A stretch of 64,000 nt of DNA from CAWIJJ01 sp963836405 (GCA_963836405.1 CAWIJL010000001.1:62001-126000), one strand, 5' to 3'; positions 6,982 to 16,215 are shown, numbered from the stretch's first letter. Notes: generated by a model from the sequence alone, not told the origin. A program made the numbers and translations.

Positions 6982-8745
6982 TTGCGAATCCTTCTTTTCC
7001 TCTTCCCGGTGATTTTTGCGCAGGCCCAAACACCGCCGCAACATGAGGTGGTGGTGGTGACGGGGACGTTCGAACCGCTGACGCTCGAGGAGATGGACCG
7101 GGCCATCCGGGTGCTTCCGGTGCGCGACCGGCTGGCGACGCTGAATACGCTGGTGGACGTGCTGCGGCTGGATCCGTCGCTGGACGTGGCGGCGCGGGCG
7201 CCGGACGGAGTGCAGAACGACGTTTCGATTCGGGGGGCGGGATTCGGGCAGACGCTGGTGCTGCTCAACGGGCAGCGGCTGAACGACGCACAGTCGGGGC
7301 ACCACAACATGGACATCCCGGTGCCGCTGGGGGCGGTAAAACGGGTGGAGGTGCTGCGCGGGTCTGGGTCGACGCTGTACGGGTCGGATGCGGCGGGCGG
7401 AATCCTTAACGTGATCACGGGGCCGCCGGAAGGGATGGAGCTCCGGCTGCGGACGGCGGTGGGGAGCTTCGGGACGAATCGGCAGTCCGGGTCGGTGGCG
7501 GGCGGGTGGCGCGGGATTGGGGAGCAGGCGACGTTTTCGCGGGATTTCTCCACCGGGTTCCGGCCGGACCGGGACTACCGCAACCTGGCGTTCGGGTCGG
7601 GCACGACGTGGACTGGGGGCGGGCTGACGCTGGGGTACATGGATCATCCGTTCGGGGCGGACCAGTTTTACGGCAACTACACATCGTGGGAGAACACGAA
7701 GACGTGGTTTGCCGGCGTGCGGCAGGAGTTGGGCGAGCGGACGGGCGCGAGCTTTGCGTTCCGGCGGCACAGCGATCTTTTCGTGCTGTACCGCGACCGG
7801 CCGGAGGTCTTTACGAACCATCATTCCGACTGGAGCTACCAGGGAGCGGTGCGGCGGCGGGAGGAGTTGGCGGCTGGAGGCGCGCTCTCGGTGGGGGTGG
7901 AGGGATTGCACGAGGCGGTGCGGAGCACCAACCTGGGGGACCATCAACGGAGCCGGGGGGCGGCCTACGCGGCGCTGGATTTTCGCGCGCTGCGCCGGTT
8001 CAGCCTGACGGTGGCGGCGCGCGAAGAGGTCTACCGGCGATTTTCGGGAACTTTCAGCCCGACCATCTCCGGAGGCCTGTGGATTTCCGGGAAGCTGAAG
8101 GTACGCGCGTCGGCCAGCCGGGCTTTCCGGGTGCCGGGGTATACGGACCTCTACTATCACGATCCGGCCAATCTGGGAAGTCCGAGCCTGCGGCCGGAAC
8201 GGGCCTGGACGTACGAGGGTGGAGCGGACTGGATGCCGCACGGGCGGGTGCGCGCGGAGATGACGGTTTTCGAGCGGCGGCTGCGCGACGGGATCGATTA
8301 CCAGCGCAGCTCACCGAACGACATATGGCGGGCGCTGAACATTCAGAACCTGAACTTCACGGGAGTGGAGGCGGGGGTGCGGGTCGCGGCGGCGGTGGGG
8401 CAGACGGTGGATTTCCGGTACACCGGGCTGCGCGGCAGGCTGGATACGGTGCCGGCCGGATTCACCAAGTACACCTTCAATTACCCGCGGCACTCGGCGG
8501 TGGCGGCGTGGCAGGCGGGGCTGAGCGGGGGCTGGATGGTCCGTTCGCGGTTGGGGGGTGCTGATGCGGCGGGATCGCGACCCGTACGTGGTGTGGGACG
8601 TCTCGGCCGGATTGGGACGGGGCTGGCTGAGACCGTTCGCGCAGGCGGCGAACCTTTCGGACACCCGGACGAGGAGATTCCGGGGGTGGCCATGCCGGGG
8701 CGCAGTCTGACGGGAGGGGTGGAACTGGTATTTGGGCATCCCTGA
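6982..8745 (+). CDS. TonB-dependent outer-membrane receptor with two compensating frameshifts
   Basis: A 587-residue BtuB/FepA-like receptor. The N-terminal plug (about residues 20-140) has SIRGAGFGQTLVLLNGQR, AVKRVEVLRGSGSTLYGSDA and GGILNVITG; the rest forms beta-barrel strands. The start is a TTG at 6982 that gives a good signal peptide (ILLFLFPVIFAQAQ); no better start exists. Between about 8552 and 8670 the annotated frame gives low-quality sequence, while the +1 frame reads MRRDRDPYVVWDVSAGLGRG and FAQAANLSD, which is the expected barrel end; the first frame then resumes with EEIPGVAMPGRSL. One extra base near 8551-8557 and one lost base near 8670 would explain this. The gene diverges from the ECF sigma operon. 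Confidence 0.85.
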   Translation: MRILLFLFPVIFAQAQTPPQHEVVVVTGTFEPLTLEEMDRAIRVLPVRDRLATLNTLVDVLRLDPSLDVAARAPDGVQNDVSIRGAGFGQTLVLLNGQRLNDAQSGHHNMDIPVPLGAVKRVEVLRGSGSTLYGSDAAGGILNVITGPPEGMELRLRTAVGSFGTNRQSGSVAGGWRGIGEQATFSRDFSTGFRPDRDYRNLAFGSGTTWTGGGLTLGYMDHPFGADQFYGNYTSWENTKTWFAGVRQELGERTGASFAFRRHSDLFVLYRDRPEVFTNHHSDWSYQGAVRRREELAAGGALSVGVEGLHEAVRSTNLGDHQRSRGAAYAALDFRALRRFSLTVAAREEVYRRFSGTFSPTISGGLWISGKLKVRASASRAFRVPGYTDLYYHDPANLGSPSLRPERAWTYEGGADWMPHGRVRAEMTVFERRLRDGIDYQRSSPNDIWRALNIQNLNFTGVEAGVRVAAAVGQTVDFRYTGLRGRLDTVPAGFTKYTFNYPRHSAVAAWQAGLSGGWMVRSRLGGADAAGSRPVRGVGRLGRIGTGLAETVRAGGEPFGHPDEEIPGVAMPGRSLTGGVELVFGHP

Positions 8746-8805
8746 CGGTTCAGGACAAGCGCATCCCAAGTAGGGTAAACTGGGTGTACTGTTAGGCGGA
8801 TCTGC

Positions 8806-10272
8806 TTGTATCGGTATGTGTTTGCAGCCATTCTGGCAATAGCCGTAGCCGCGCGTCCCGCGCCGGCGCAAACGGGCCAACTCGACGCCAGCCCCACCCT
8901 TTTCACCGTCATGGCGGCCATCAATATGTGTGGCTACGACGCGGATCTGGACTCCCCTAACACGCATCCGCTGCGGAAGGCGGTGAGGGCGGAACTGGCC
9001 AAGCGGAACATCCCATCGCTGCCCGCGCTGAAGGAATTCGTGGCGCGGCACCGGCGGCCGAACGATACGGCGGAGTTGAGCCAATACATCAGTTTCGGGC
9101 TGACGGCGGGGCCTCCACCGAACTTCGAAATCAAGCTGCGGGACGTGGACATTCCGCCGGATGTCAGTCTGCTGAAGGAGCTTTCTCCTTTGCTGGCACA
9201 GTTTTACCAGGAAGCCGACATCGCGGACCTGTGGAAACGGTCACAGCCGGCCATCGAGCAGTACGTTGAGCGTTACCACAAGCCGGTTAGCGACGCGGTA
9301 TTGGAGTCCAACATCTACCTGCGTCAGCAGACGTCGGGATTCAGCGGCCGGCATTTCCAGGTTTTCCTGGAATTGCTGGCGGCGCCGAACCAGGTGCAGT
9401 CGCGGAGCTACGGAAACGAATACACGGTGGTGGTGACGCCAAGCCCGACGCCAAGGGTTTTCGAAGTGCGGCACGCCTACCTGATGTACCTTCTGGACGG
9501 CCTGGCGACGCGCAACCAGGAGATTCTGAACCGGAAGCGGGGGCTGCTCGAATACGCCCAGCGGGCGCGCACGCTGCCCGAACTGTACCAGAGCGATTTC
9601 CTGCTGCTGGCGACGGCGAGCCTGGTGAAGGCGGTGGAAGCGCGACTCGACAAGCAGCCGCAGGCAGTGAACGAGGCGCTGCTAGAGGGGTACATCCTGA
9701 CGCCCTATTTCTCCGAACAGTTACGACTGTACGAGAAGCAGGAGGAGGCGATGTTGTTGTACTACCACGAGATGGTAACCGGCATCGACCTGCGGACGGA
9801 GAGCGCGCGGCTCTCCAAGGTCGCGTTCAACGAGGAACCGGAAGTGGAGACGAGGGCGGCTCCCGAACCGGCCGCGGCCCCGCCGCTGACGGGACCGGCG
9901 AAGACGCTGGACGAAGCCGAGCAACTATATCGGGCCAACAACTTCGAGGACGCCAAGAAGCTGTTTTTGGCGGTGCTTCAGGAAACCGACCTCCGGCCGA
10001 TGCACGCCGCGGCCTATTATGGACTTGGACGGATTGCGGTGCGGCAGAACGACCCGGAGAGCGGGGAGAGGCTGCTGACCAAGGCTTTGGCGTTAGAGCC
10101 GGAGCCGTGGATCAAGGGGTGGACCTTAATTTTCCTGGGCCGGCTGTCATTGGCGGCGGGCGAGAAGGAAGAGGCGTTGAAGCACTTTCAGAGTGTGCTC
10201 CAGGTAGACGGAGCCTCCGACGAAGCGCGGAAGCAGGCGCAGATCGGAATCGAGCAGAGTTCGAAACAGTAG
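8806..10272 (+). CDS. Secreted protein with C-terminal TPR repeats
   Basis: A 488-residue protein with signal peptide FAAILAIAVAARPAPAQ. The N-terminal two thirds are helical and unrecognised (LSPLLAQFYQEADIADLWKR and similar). Residues about 360-480 contain TPR units, seen in LDEAEQLYRANNFEDAKKLF and AAYYGLGRIAVRQNDPESGE. An Ala/Pro-rich linker precedes the TPRs. The start is a TTG at 8806 because no ATG gives the signal peptide. It is followed after 22 bp by another secreted TPR protein, so the two are likely co-transcribed and may form periplasmic scaffolds. Proteins of this layout occur in Acidobacteriota without known function. Confidence 0.8.
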   Translation: MYRYVFAAILAIAVAARPAPAQTGQLDASPTLFTVMAAINMCGYDADLDSPNTHPLRKAVRAELAKRNIPSLPALKEFVARHRRPNDTAELSQYISFGLTAGPPPNFEIKLRDVDIPPDVSLLKELSPLLAQFYQEADIADLWKRSQPAIEQYVERYHKPVSDAVLESNIYLRQQTSGFSGRHFQVFLELLAAPNQVQSRSYGNEYTVVVTPSPTPRVFEVRHAYLMYLLDGLATRNQEILNRKRGLLEYAQRARTLPELYQSDFLLLATASLVKAVEARLDKQPQAVNEALLEGYILTPYFSEQLRLYEKQEEAMLLYYHEMVTGIDLRTESARLSKVAFNEEPEVETRAAPEPAAAPPLTGPAKTLDEAEQLYRANNFEDAKKLFLAVLQETDLRPMHAAAYYGLGRIAVRQNDPESGERLLTKALALEPEPWIKGWTLIFLGRLSLAAGEKEEALKHFQSVLQVDGASDEARKQAQIGIEQSSKQ

Positions 10273-10294
10273 TTATCCGAAGGAGTTTTGTTTA

Positions 10295-11128
10295 ATGAAA
10301 CGATTGATTCTTACCGGCCTCCTGGCATTGGCGGCTGGTCTACCGGCTCTTATGGCCCAACAGCAAGGGCAAAAGCAGCAGGGTCAGCAACCGCCGCAGG
10401 GTCAACAACCGGCACAGGGACAGCAGCAGGCGCCGCAGGAGCAACTGGTGCCGGGAACCAAGTCGGCTGGCGAATCCCAGGCGGTGATGGCGCTGTTCAA
10501 CGCGGCGCAGGCAGGACCGGACGCGATCATCAAGGCGGCCGATGGCCTTCTCACTGCGTACGCCGATACGTCGTTCAAGGAGCAGGCGCTCTATTTGGAG
10601 GCGGAAGCGTACCGGCAGAAGGGCGACGTGGACAAGGCGCAGATCTACGGCGAGCGGGTACTGGAAGTGAATCCGAATAACTTTCAGACGACGCTGATGA
10701 TCGGCGGGATTCTGGCGGGGCGTACTCGCGAAAACGACCTGGACAAGGAAGAGAAGCTGACGCGTGCTACCAAGCTGCTGAACGATACGATGACAACCCT
10801 TCAGGCCGCGGCCAAGCCGAATCCGCAACTGCCCGATGCGCAGTGGGAGGAAATCAAGAAATACATGACGGCGGAGGCGCACAACGGGCTGGGGCTGATC
10901 GCTCTGACGCGGAAGAAGTACGACGTGGCAATTTCGGAGTTCAAGACGGCCAACGAGATGGACGCGCAGCCGGCATACCAGGTGCGGCTGGCCTCGGCCT
11001 ACCAGGCGAACGGAGACAACGCGGAAGCGATCGCGATCGTGGACAAGCTGATCGCGGACCCGGCCACTCATCCGACCATCAAGCAGGTGGCGCAGAACAT
11101 CAAGACCGCCGCCGAGGCCAAGAAGTAG
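10295..11128 (+). CDS. Secreted TPR protein with glutamine-rich N-terminal segment
   Basis: A 277-residue protein with signal peptide MKRLILTGLLALAAGLPALM, followed by a low-complexity Gln/Pro/Gly stretch (about residues 22-50) and then TPR-like helices (DVDKAQIYGERVLEVNPNNF, KKYDVAISEFKTANEMDAQP, YQANGDNAEAIAIVDKLI). A clear ribosome site AAGGAG precedes the ATG. It is likely exported and forms a protein-binding scaffold with the upstream TPR protein. The rnc gene starts 14 bp after its stop, so co-transcription with ribonuclease III is likely. Confidence 0.8.
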   Translation: MKRLILTGLLALAAGLPALMAQQQGQKQQGQQPPQGQQPAQGQQQAPQEQLVPGTKSAGESQAVMALFNAAQAGPDAIIKAADGLLTAYADTSFKEQALYLEAEAYRQKGDVDKAQIYGERVLEVNPNNFQTTLMIGGILAGRTRENDLDKEEKLTRATKLLNDTMTTLQAAAKPNPQLPDAQWEEIKKYMTAEAHNGLGLIALTRKKYDVAISEFKTANEMDAQPAYQVRLASAYQANGDNAEAIAIVDKLIADPATHPTIKQVAQNIKTAAEAKK

Positions 11129-11142
11129 CCGATTCTGGCGAG

Positions 11143-11886
11143 ATGCGCGCGGAGCTGGCAACGCTGGAGATCAAGGTCGCTCACCGGTTCAGGGAACCGG
11201 AGCTGCTCCGCCGCGCATTAACGCACAGTTCGCTGGCGAATGAAACGCGGAACGGCTCCGGGGATCCGCTCGACGACAACGAACAGCTCGAATTTCTGGG
11301 GGACTCGATTCTAGGGTTCCTGATTTCCGAGGCTCTGGTGCTTCGTTATCCGGATCACCGGGAGGGCGATCTTTCGCGGCAGAAGGCACACCTGGTGAGC
11401 GCCGCCCATCTGCACGGGGTGGCGCGCCGGCTGGACCTGGGGGCTTATCTCGAACTGGGGCGGAGCGAAGAGATGAGCGGCGGCAGGGCCAAGAAAACGC
11501 TTCTGGTGGACGGGCTGGAAGCGGTGATTGCGGCGATTTACCTCGACGGCGGACTCGAGGCGGCGCGCACGTTCGTCAACGGCCACGTGCTGGACGCGCC
11601 GCTATCTAGTGACGAGGATGCCGGGACGGATATTCAGCCGGCGATCGCGAACTTCAAGAGCGCGCTTCAGGAACTGGCGCAGGCAAGGCATCTGCCGCAG
11701 CCGCGCTACAACATCGTGCGGGAGCGGGGCCCGGAGCACTCGAAAATGTTCACGGTGGAAGTGCGGGTGGGGAAAGAGCACACGGGTCAGGCGGACGGCA
11801 GGACGAAGAAGGTGGCGGCACAGCGGGCGGCGCGGGCAGTGTATGAGCGCATGCTGCACGAGGAAGCGATCGACTCGGCACGGTAG
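11143..11886 (+). CDS. rnc: Ribonuclease III
   Basis: RNase III cleaves double-stranded RNA in rRNA processing and regulation, in the cytosol. The 247-residue product has the N-terminal RIIID domain with LTHSSLANE, the signature NEQLEFLGDSILGFLI and the second acidic cluster DGLEAVIAAIYLDGG, followed by a C-terminal dsRNA-binding domain (FKSALQELAQARHLPQPRY to TKKVAAQRAARAVYERML). The open frame runs upstream to 10843 through the preceding gene, but ATG at 11143 gives the family-typical N-terminus. All catalytic acidic positions appear conserved. Confidence 0.95.
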   Translation: MRAELATLEIKVAHRFREPELLRRALTHSSLANETRNGSGDPLDDNEQLEFLGDSILGFLISEALVLRYPDHREGDLSRQKAHLVSAAHLHGVARRLDLGAYLELGRSEEMSGGRAKKTLLVDGLEAVIAAIYLDGGLEAARTFVNGHVLDAPLSSDEDAGTDIQPAIANFKSALQELAQARHLPQPRYNIVRERGPEHSKMFTVEVRVGKEHTGQADGRTKKVAAQRAARAVYERMLHEEAIDSAR

Positions 11887-11900
11887 AGCGGGACAGGGTT

Positions 11901-12500
11901 ATGCAAAACAGAAGCGTCGCGATGAAAGTGGCGGTGTACTGCGCGTCGAGCGAGCGTTGCGCGCCGCATCATCACGAGGCGGCGGCGCGGCTCGGCCGGC
12001 ACCTGGCGCAGGAGGGCTTCTCCATCGTCTACGGCGGCAGCGCACTCGGGTCAATGGGTCGCCTGGCCGCCGCCGCCCTGGCAGCCGGCGGAGCCGTTAC
12101 CGGCGTGATCCCGCAGTTCATGGATGAGCTCGAGTGGGCCAACCGGGCCCTGACGGACGTGCGCATCGTACCGGACATGCACGAGCGAAAGCGGCTCATG
12201 CTCGAGCTTTCCGACGCGGTGGTGGCCTTGCCGGGCGGCTGTGGAACGCTCGAGGAACTGTTCGAAGCGATCACCTGGAAGAGGCTCGGCCTGTACTTCG
12301 GACCGGTGGTGCTGGTGAACGTAGGCGGGTTCTTCGATCCATGCCTGGAATTACTGTCGCGCTGCGTGGAGGGACGTTTTATGGACCCCAGGCACGCAGC
12401 CATGTGGACATCGGTGGCCGAGCCGGAGCAGGTGGCGGAGACCTTGCGTTCGGTTCCGCAGTGGCCGCGGGCGGCGCGAGAATTTGCGGCTATGAAGTAA
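11901..12500 (+). CDS. LOG-family protein (putative cytokinin riboside 5'-monophosphate phosphoribohydrolase)
   Basis: A 199-residue Rossmann-fold protein of the LOG/lysine-decarboxylase-like family (TIGR00730). Visible motifs are VYCASSE at the start, YGGSALGSMG, the substrate motif MHERKRLM and the catalytic PGGCGTLEE. LOG enzymes release free bases from nucleoside monophosphates; the bacterial substrate is often unclear. An in-frame ATG at 11922 (MKVAVYCAS) is an equally good start. It lies 14 bp after rnc and is likely co-transcribed. Confidence 0.9.
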   Translation: MQNRSVAMKVAVYCASSERCAPHHHEAAARLGRHLAQEGFSIVYGGSALGSMGRLAAAALAAGGAVTGVIPQFMDELEWANRALTDVRIVPDMHERKRLMLELSDAVVALPGGCGTLEELFEAITWKRLGLYFGPVVLVNVGGFFDPCLELLSRCVEGRFMDPRHAAMWTSVAEPEQVAETLRSVPQWPRAAREFAAMK

Positions 12501-12594
12501 GGTCGCCTGTGAGGAATTTGCCGCGCGGGCGGACCAGGACTTTCGATCCTGCCTCCTAAGGCTTTCGTCCGGCCGAAATCCGCACTTTCGGTCC

Positions 12595-12912
12595 ATGGAA
12601 TTTGCATTTCGCGAGGCGCACACTTCAATTGTGCTGAGGATCGCCTTGCTGCTTTCGCTATTGTGGACCGCGGGTCTGGCTGTCACCCGCAGCTCGGCGC
12701 CACAGCCCACCCAGGCCGACCCGGAATTGCAGGCGGTCAACAGTCAGGGATTGCGAGTAGCGTACACCGAGGCGGTTAAGGACAACCGGATCGAGGCGCC
12801 CGCGCCACCATCGTCCTTCACGAGGCGCACGGGGTTCTTCTCGTTTGCGCTGGTCTTTGGCGTGATGGCAAGCCTGGCCAGCGTTCTGGCGTTCTATCGT
12901 ATCCTGCGTTGA
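12595..12912 (+). CDS. Small membrane protein of unknown function
   Basis: A 105-residue protein with two predicted transmembrane helices, one near residues 13-30 (IVLRIALLLSLLWTAGLAV) and one near 83-102 (FFSFALVFGVMASLASVLAF), joined by a polar proline-rich loop of about 50 residues. No family is recognised. The hydrophobic pattern and position in a gap between convergent genes support it being real, but coding evidence is modest. Confidence 0.5.
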   Translation: MEFAFREAHTSIVLRIALLLSLLWTAGLAVTRSSAPQPTQADPELQAVNSQGLRVAYTEAVKDNRIEAPAPPSSFTRRTGFFSFALVFGVMASLASVLAFYRILR

Positions 12913-12925
12913 GTCGAGAACCAGC

Positions 12926-14236
12926 TCACCTGGCCGTGGTGCGTGGATGCGAAGCGCTCCAGGCCTCGTAGGCGTCCAGCGCCTGCTGGGGAGCCGAGTT
13001 GTACCAACTGTAGCCGTTGCGCCGCTCCGCGGAGATCTCGTTCACGTCATCGTGAATCGTCTTGTCCCGATCCCCGAAAACCGGGCGGTCGGTGCCGATC
13101 TCGTAGAACCGGGCCCAGATTGGTGGTCCGCCGGAGACCGGCACCAGGCGGCGGCCCTCCGCCGTGTTCCGGTAAGCCTGCCCCGCAATGGCCGTCTTCC
13201 GGAGCCATGCCGCCGCCGAATGCACCGCCTCGACGATTGCGGCGGAGGGCTTCGCCTGGCGGATCAGAAACAACACGACGGTCGCGCTCTCACTGCCCGA
13301 CTGCGCGGGCGGCTCATAGTTGCGCGCCGCTACCGGCTGAAGAGTCAGCGCATCGTGCTGCTGCGCCCACACCTTTCGGCGGCCCTCATGGACAATCTGC
13401 GTCGCGAGGATGCAATCGATGCCTCGGGCGACCGCCGCATTCGCTTTGGCGCGCACGCTTTCCGGCACAAACCCGAACTCGGACTGCCCGCCGGCCGCGT
13501 CCTGCAACAACTCCAGCGTCTTCATCGCCGCCCCGTCGTTGTAGGTGATGGCATCGTGGTAACCGCCCTCGAGCGGCCAGACCTGCGGCCACCCTCCGTT
13601 GGGATACTGGGCCGCGAACAGGTATTCCAGGCCGCGCAGGAACGATTCCCGATATGGCCCGGCCCGTTCGGGCGATGCCGACGCCACTTTGGCCAGGAAT
13701 CGCATTTCCGTGGTGGTGGCATCGTTGTCGAGCGTCCCGACGTAGTGCCATTGCGGCGAGCGCGGCGCATCGAAATCGGCCGGCCCCGGGAGCGTGGACA
13801 GATTGTCGGGAGCGAACCCCTCTCCCGGCTTGCGGACGTGATCGGCTAGATTGATGTTTTTGCTCCAGCCTCCGGCCGGAGTCTGGAACGAAACAACGAT
13901 GTCGGCAATGCGCCGAGCTTCGGCACTCCCGTACCATTCCACGGGTTTGTTCAACGGCATGCTCCGCGCCGAGGATCCGCTGGGGGGCATCAGTTCGGAT
14001 TTGAGGCCCGCCTTCTTCAACTCCGCTTGCAGAAACGCGCGGTCGGCCTGCATCTGCCGGGCGGAGCGTGCCAGGTAGTCCCGCCATGCGGCCTGTTGCG
14101 CGCGCGGCAGACCCGCGATGCGCTCCGCCGTGACCGGTTGCGCCGTAGTGTTCATGCCAATGGTGGCGGCCGCGGCAGATATCACCACCGCCAGAATCAC
14201 GATTGGAAGACGGGTTCGCATGGACTCGCGCTTCAT
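12926..14236 (-). CDS. Pectate lyase, PL10-like
   Basis: Polysaccharide lyase family 10 enzymes cleave polygalacturonic acid by beta-elimination and fold as an (alpha/alpha)3 toroid. The 436-residue product has a signal anchor near residues 9-27 (LPIVILAVVISAAAATIG), then WYGSAEARRIADIVVSFQTPAGGWSKN split by short loops, AAQYPNGGWPQVWPL, and the family end motif FGDRDKTIHDDVNEIS followed by ERRNGYSWYN, where the arginine pair is in the catalytic region. The frame continues upstream to 14569 but the ATG at 14236 gives the exported N-terminus. It would act in the periplasm or outside the cell on pectin. Confidence 0.88.
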   Translation of the reverse strand: MKRESMRTRLPIVILAVVISAAAATIGMNTTAQPVTAERIAGLPRAQQAAWRDYLARSARQMQADRAFLQAELKKAGLKSELMPPSGSSARSMPLNKPVEWYGSAEARRIADIVVSFQTPAGGWSKNINLADHVRKPGEGFAPDNLSTLPGPADFDAPRSPQWHYVGTLDNDATTTEMRFLAKVASASPERAGPYRESFLRGLEYLFAAQYPNGGWPQVWPLEGGYHDAITYNDGAAMKTLELLQDAAGGQSEFGFVPESVRAKANAAVARGIDCILATQIVHEGRRKVWAQQHDALTLQPVAARNYEPPAQSGSESATVVLFLIRQAKPSAAIVEAVHSAAAWLRKTAIAGQAYRNTAEGRRLVPVSGGPPIWARFYEIGTDRPVFGDRDKTIHDDVNEISAERRNGYSWYNSAPQQALDAYEAWSASHPRTTAR

Positions 14237-14366
14237 TCTACACCCGCCGGAGAACGCGAGCTTTTCACCAAAAAGTTCGCGCTTGAGCAGTGCCAACGCT
14301 CGCTCACGCTCACGGCTCCGTTCGAAGTCGTGCGCTCTCATTGCGACATTTTGCGCCGGGAAATGG

Positions 14367-15092
14367 TTACGGGATCCGAACGACCACCTCGAAGTTGCTG
14401 CCCATGCGGCGAAGCGGGGCGGCGCGCAGCAGTGCATCGTCCAAGCGGCGCGCCATCCGGTAACCGGTCCGCCACCCGGGGAAAAGGCCCGCCAGTGGCG
14501 ACGAGCCGAAGTCATACATTTCCACGCTCCCGCCCAGCAGTGCGGCCGTCGATTCCGGATCCAGTTCACGCTCGTCTCGAGTCTGGTACCGCTTCATGAG
14601 GTTGGGAATCAGCAGCCGGCCCACTATGCCGGAGAGACGGCGGCGGCTCGGATCCAGCGAATAGAAAACTCCGCCCGGATGCAGCCACTCGTCGAGCCTT
14701 GCGCGCAGGCCGGCCAGTTCGGGATCCGGCAGGTGATGGAGAAAGAAGATTGCGATCACCAGGTCGAATCGCCCGCCGGCATTGGTCCCCTGCACGAAAC
14801 GGGCGTTGGCTACGCCGAGGCGCGCAGCGTCGGCGGCCGCCTGGCGGATTGCCGCCGGCGAAAGATCGATGCCGACAACTTCACCCACGTGCGGAGCGAG
14901 AAGCAGTTCCGTATCGCCGATGCCGCAGCCCAGACTGAGCACCCGCGACGTCTTCCCCGCCCCGCTGAGCGCCAGGATTCGGCGCACCATGTGCTCGCGC
15001 AAGGCGCGCACCGCCGGCCGCGCAAAGTGCGACTGCGCGAAACCCGAGTACAGCTTCTCGTGATACTCGAGTTCCCGTTCGAGAACGCCCAT
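14367..15092 (-). CDS. Class I SAM-dependent methyltransferase
   Basis: A 241-residue methyltransferase with SAM-binding motif I VLSLGCGIGDTELLLA, motif II VVGIDLSPAAI and a post-motif FDLVIAIFFLHHLPDPE; this is the Methyltransf_11/25 type. The C-terminal part (LFPGWRTGYRMARRLDDALL) is family-unspecific. Substrate unknown. Its start overlaps the stop of the upstream MauE/DoxX-like gene (TGATG), which indicates coupled translation in an operon with the DsbA-like protein. Confidence 0.85.
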   Translation of the reverse strand: MGVLERELEYHEKLYSGFAQSHFARPAVRALREHMVRRILALSGAGKTSRVLSLGCGIGDTELLLAPHVGEVVGIDLSPAAIRQAAADAARLGVANARFVQGTNAGGRFDLVIAIFFLHHLPDPELAGLRARLDEWLHPGGVFYSLDPSRRRLSGIVGRLLIPNLMKRYQTRDERELDPESTAALLGGSVEMYDFGSSPLAGLFPGWRTGYRMARRLDDALLRAAPLRRMGSNFEVVVRIP

Positions 15093-15586
15093 CAGACACG
15101 CTCTGCCGGGGCGTCATCCGGGACCATGGCAGCGGTTTCCGGCACGGGAGCCCGGTGGCGATTGCGGAGAAAGGCCATCGCGGTCAACAGTAATAACCCG
15201 GCCAGAATACTGCCGTCGCGCAGCATGGTCTTCCACGAGATGGGATCACCCGATCCGAAGCACCCGCAGTCGATCGACATGCCTTTGAAATATGCGCGAG
15301 CCATGAGGCCCAGAAATCCCAGCATCAGCAGCGTCGCGGCGCTCGAGACAATTCGCAGCCACACGCCGGCAATCAGCAGGACGCCGATCGCCACCTCGAA
15401 CCAGGGCAGCGACCGCGCCACGTACTCCACCGCCTTTAGCGGAAGGATCTGGTAGCCGCTGATCGCCAGGGCGAACAGCTCCCACGGCTCCTTCAGCTTC
15501 ACCCATCCGGCATAGAGGAAGATAGCGCCCAGAACTACGCGAAGCACGAGCGCGACAGTTTTGAAGGTTCTATTTGAGGAGTCCAT
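15092..15586 (-). CDS. MauE/DoxX-family membrane protein
   Basis: A 164-residue membrane protein with four hydrophobic helices (VALVLRVVLGAIFLYAGW near the start, VAIGVLLIAGVWLRIVSSAA, LLMLGFLGLMARAYFKGM, and ILAGLLLLTAMAFL). The MSIDCGCFG motif between helices is typical of MauE/DoxX-like redox proteins that work with thioredoxin-fold partners. Upstream it overlaps the DsbA-like gene by 17 bases and downstream it overlaps the methyltransferase by one base. It likely acts in periplasmic thiol redox transfer with the DsbA-like protein. Confidence 0.85.
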   Translation of the reverse strand: MDSSNRTFKTVALVLRVVLGAIFLYAGWVKLKEPWELFALAISGYQILPLKAVEYVARSLPWFEVAIGVLLIAGVWLRIVSSAATLLMLGFLGLMARAYFKGMSIDCGCFGSGDPISWKTMLRDGSILAGLLLLTAMAFLRNRHRAPVPETAAMVPDDAPAERV

Positions 15587-16172
15587 CGATAAGCGACTTG
15601 ATCAAAATGTAATTTTCCGGTCCCGGCCCGGGGAAGGCGTACGATTTCGATCCGCGCCGGATGATCAGCGTGGGAGTCTGGTTGATGCGCGCGGCCATGC
15701 CAGCATCGACGTCCTTCTGGACCTCGGCCATAATCGCGGGATCCTTGGCGAGCGCGGTCACCTTTTTCTGTTCCGCGGCCGGAATCACGGGAAGCACAAC
15801 CTCCGCGACTTTGCCGGTTTCGGCCCAGGACGCCTGGTTCGCGAACAGCTTGTCGGCTGCCTGCCTGTACTTGCCCACCTTGGCGGCGGCGGTGGCCCAG
15901 GCGGCCGCTTCACGGGAATACTTGTGGGCGGGTATGTTCAGCGGAAATTCGTGCGGCACCAGGAGAACTTTGCCGGAGTTGATGTAATCCTTCATCAGCA
16001 TGGGGAGAAGGACTTCGTGGAAACCGCGGCAGGCGGGACAGGCGAAATCGCTATACAAATCGATCTGCACGGGCGCCATCGGGCTTCCCAGTACTTTCGT
16101 GGGGTCGTAATCGACCGCGGAAACGGCGCTCACAGACAGCAGTGCGGCCAATGCGACGGCATGAAGCTTCAT
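15570..16172 (-). CDS. Exported DsbA/thioredoxin-fold disulfide oxidoreductase
   Basis: A 200-residue protein with signal peptide MKLHAVALAALLSVSAVSA. The active site is CPAC (Cys45, Cys48) within LYSDFACPACRGFHE, and the cis-proline loop is seen in INQTPTLIIRRG. This is the Thioredoxin_4/DsbA-like family, exported to the periplasm to form or shuffle disulfides. It leads a three-gene set with a MauE-like membrane protein and a methyltransferase. The gap to the upstream response regulator gene is 43 bp, so read-through from the signalling operon is possible. Confidence 0.9.
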   Translation of the reverse strand: MKLHAVALAALLSVSAVSAVDYDPTKVLGSPMAPVQIDLYSDFACPACRGFHEVLLPMLMKDYINSGKVLLVPHEFPLNIPAHKYSREAAAWATAAAKVGKYRQAADKLFANQASWAETGKVAEVVLPVIPAAEQKKVTALAKDPAIMAEVQKDVDAGMAARINQTPTLIIRRGSKSYAFPGPGPENYILIKSLIDGLLK

Positions 16173-16215
16173 TTTCCTATTTTACTGATGAAGAGGCGGG
16201 CTTGGTGAAGCCGCT

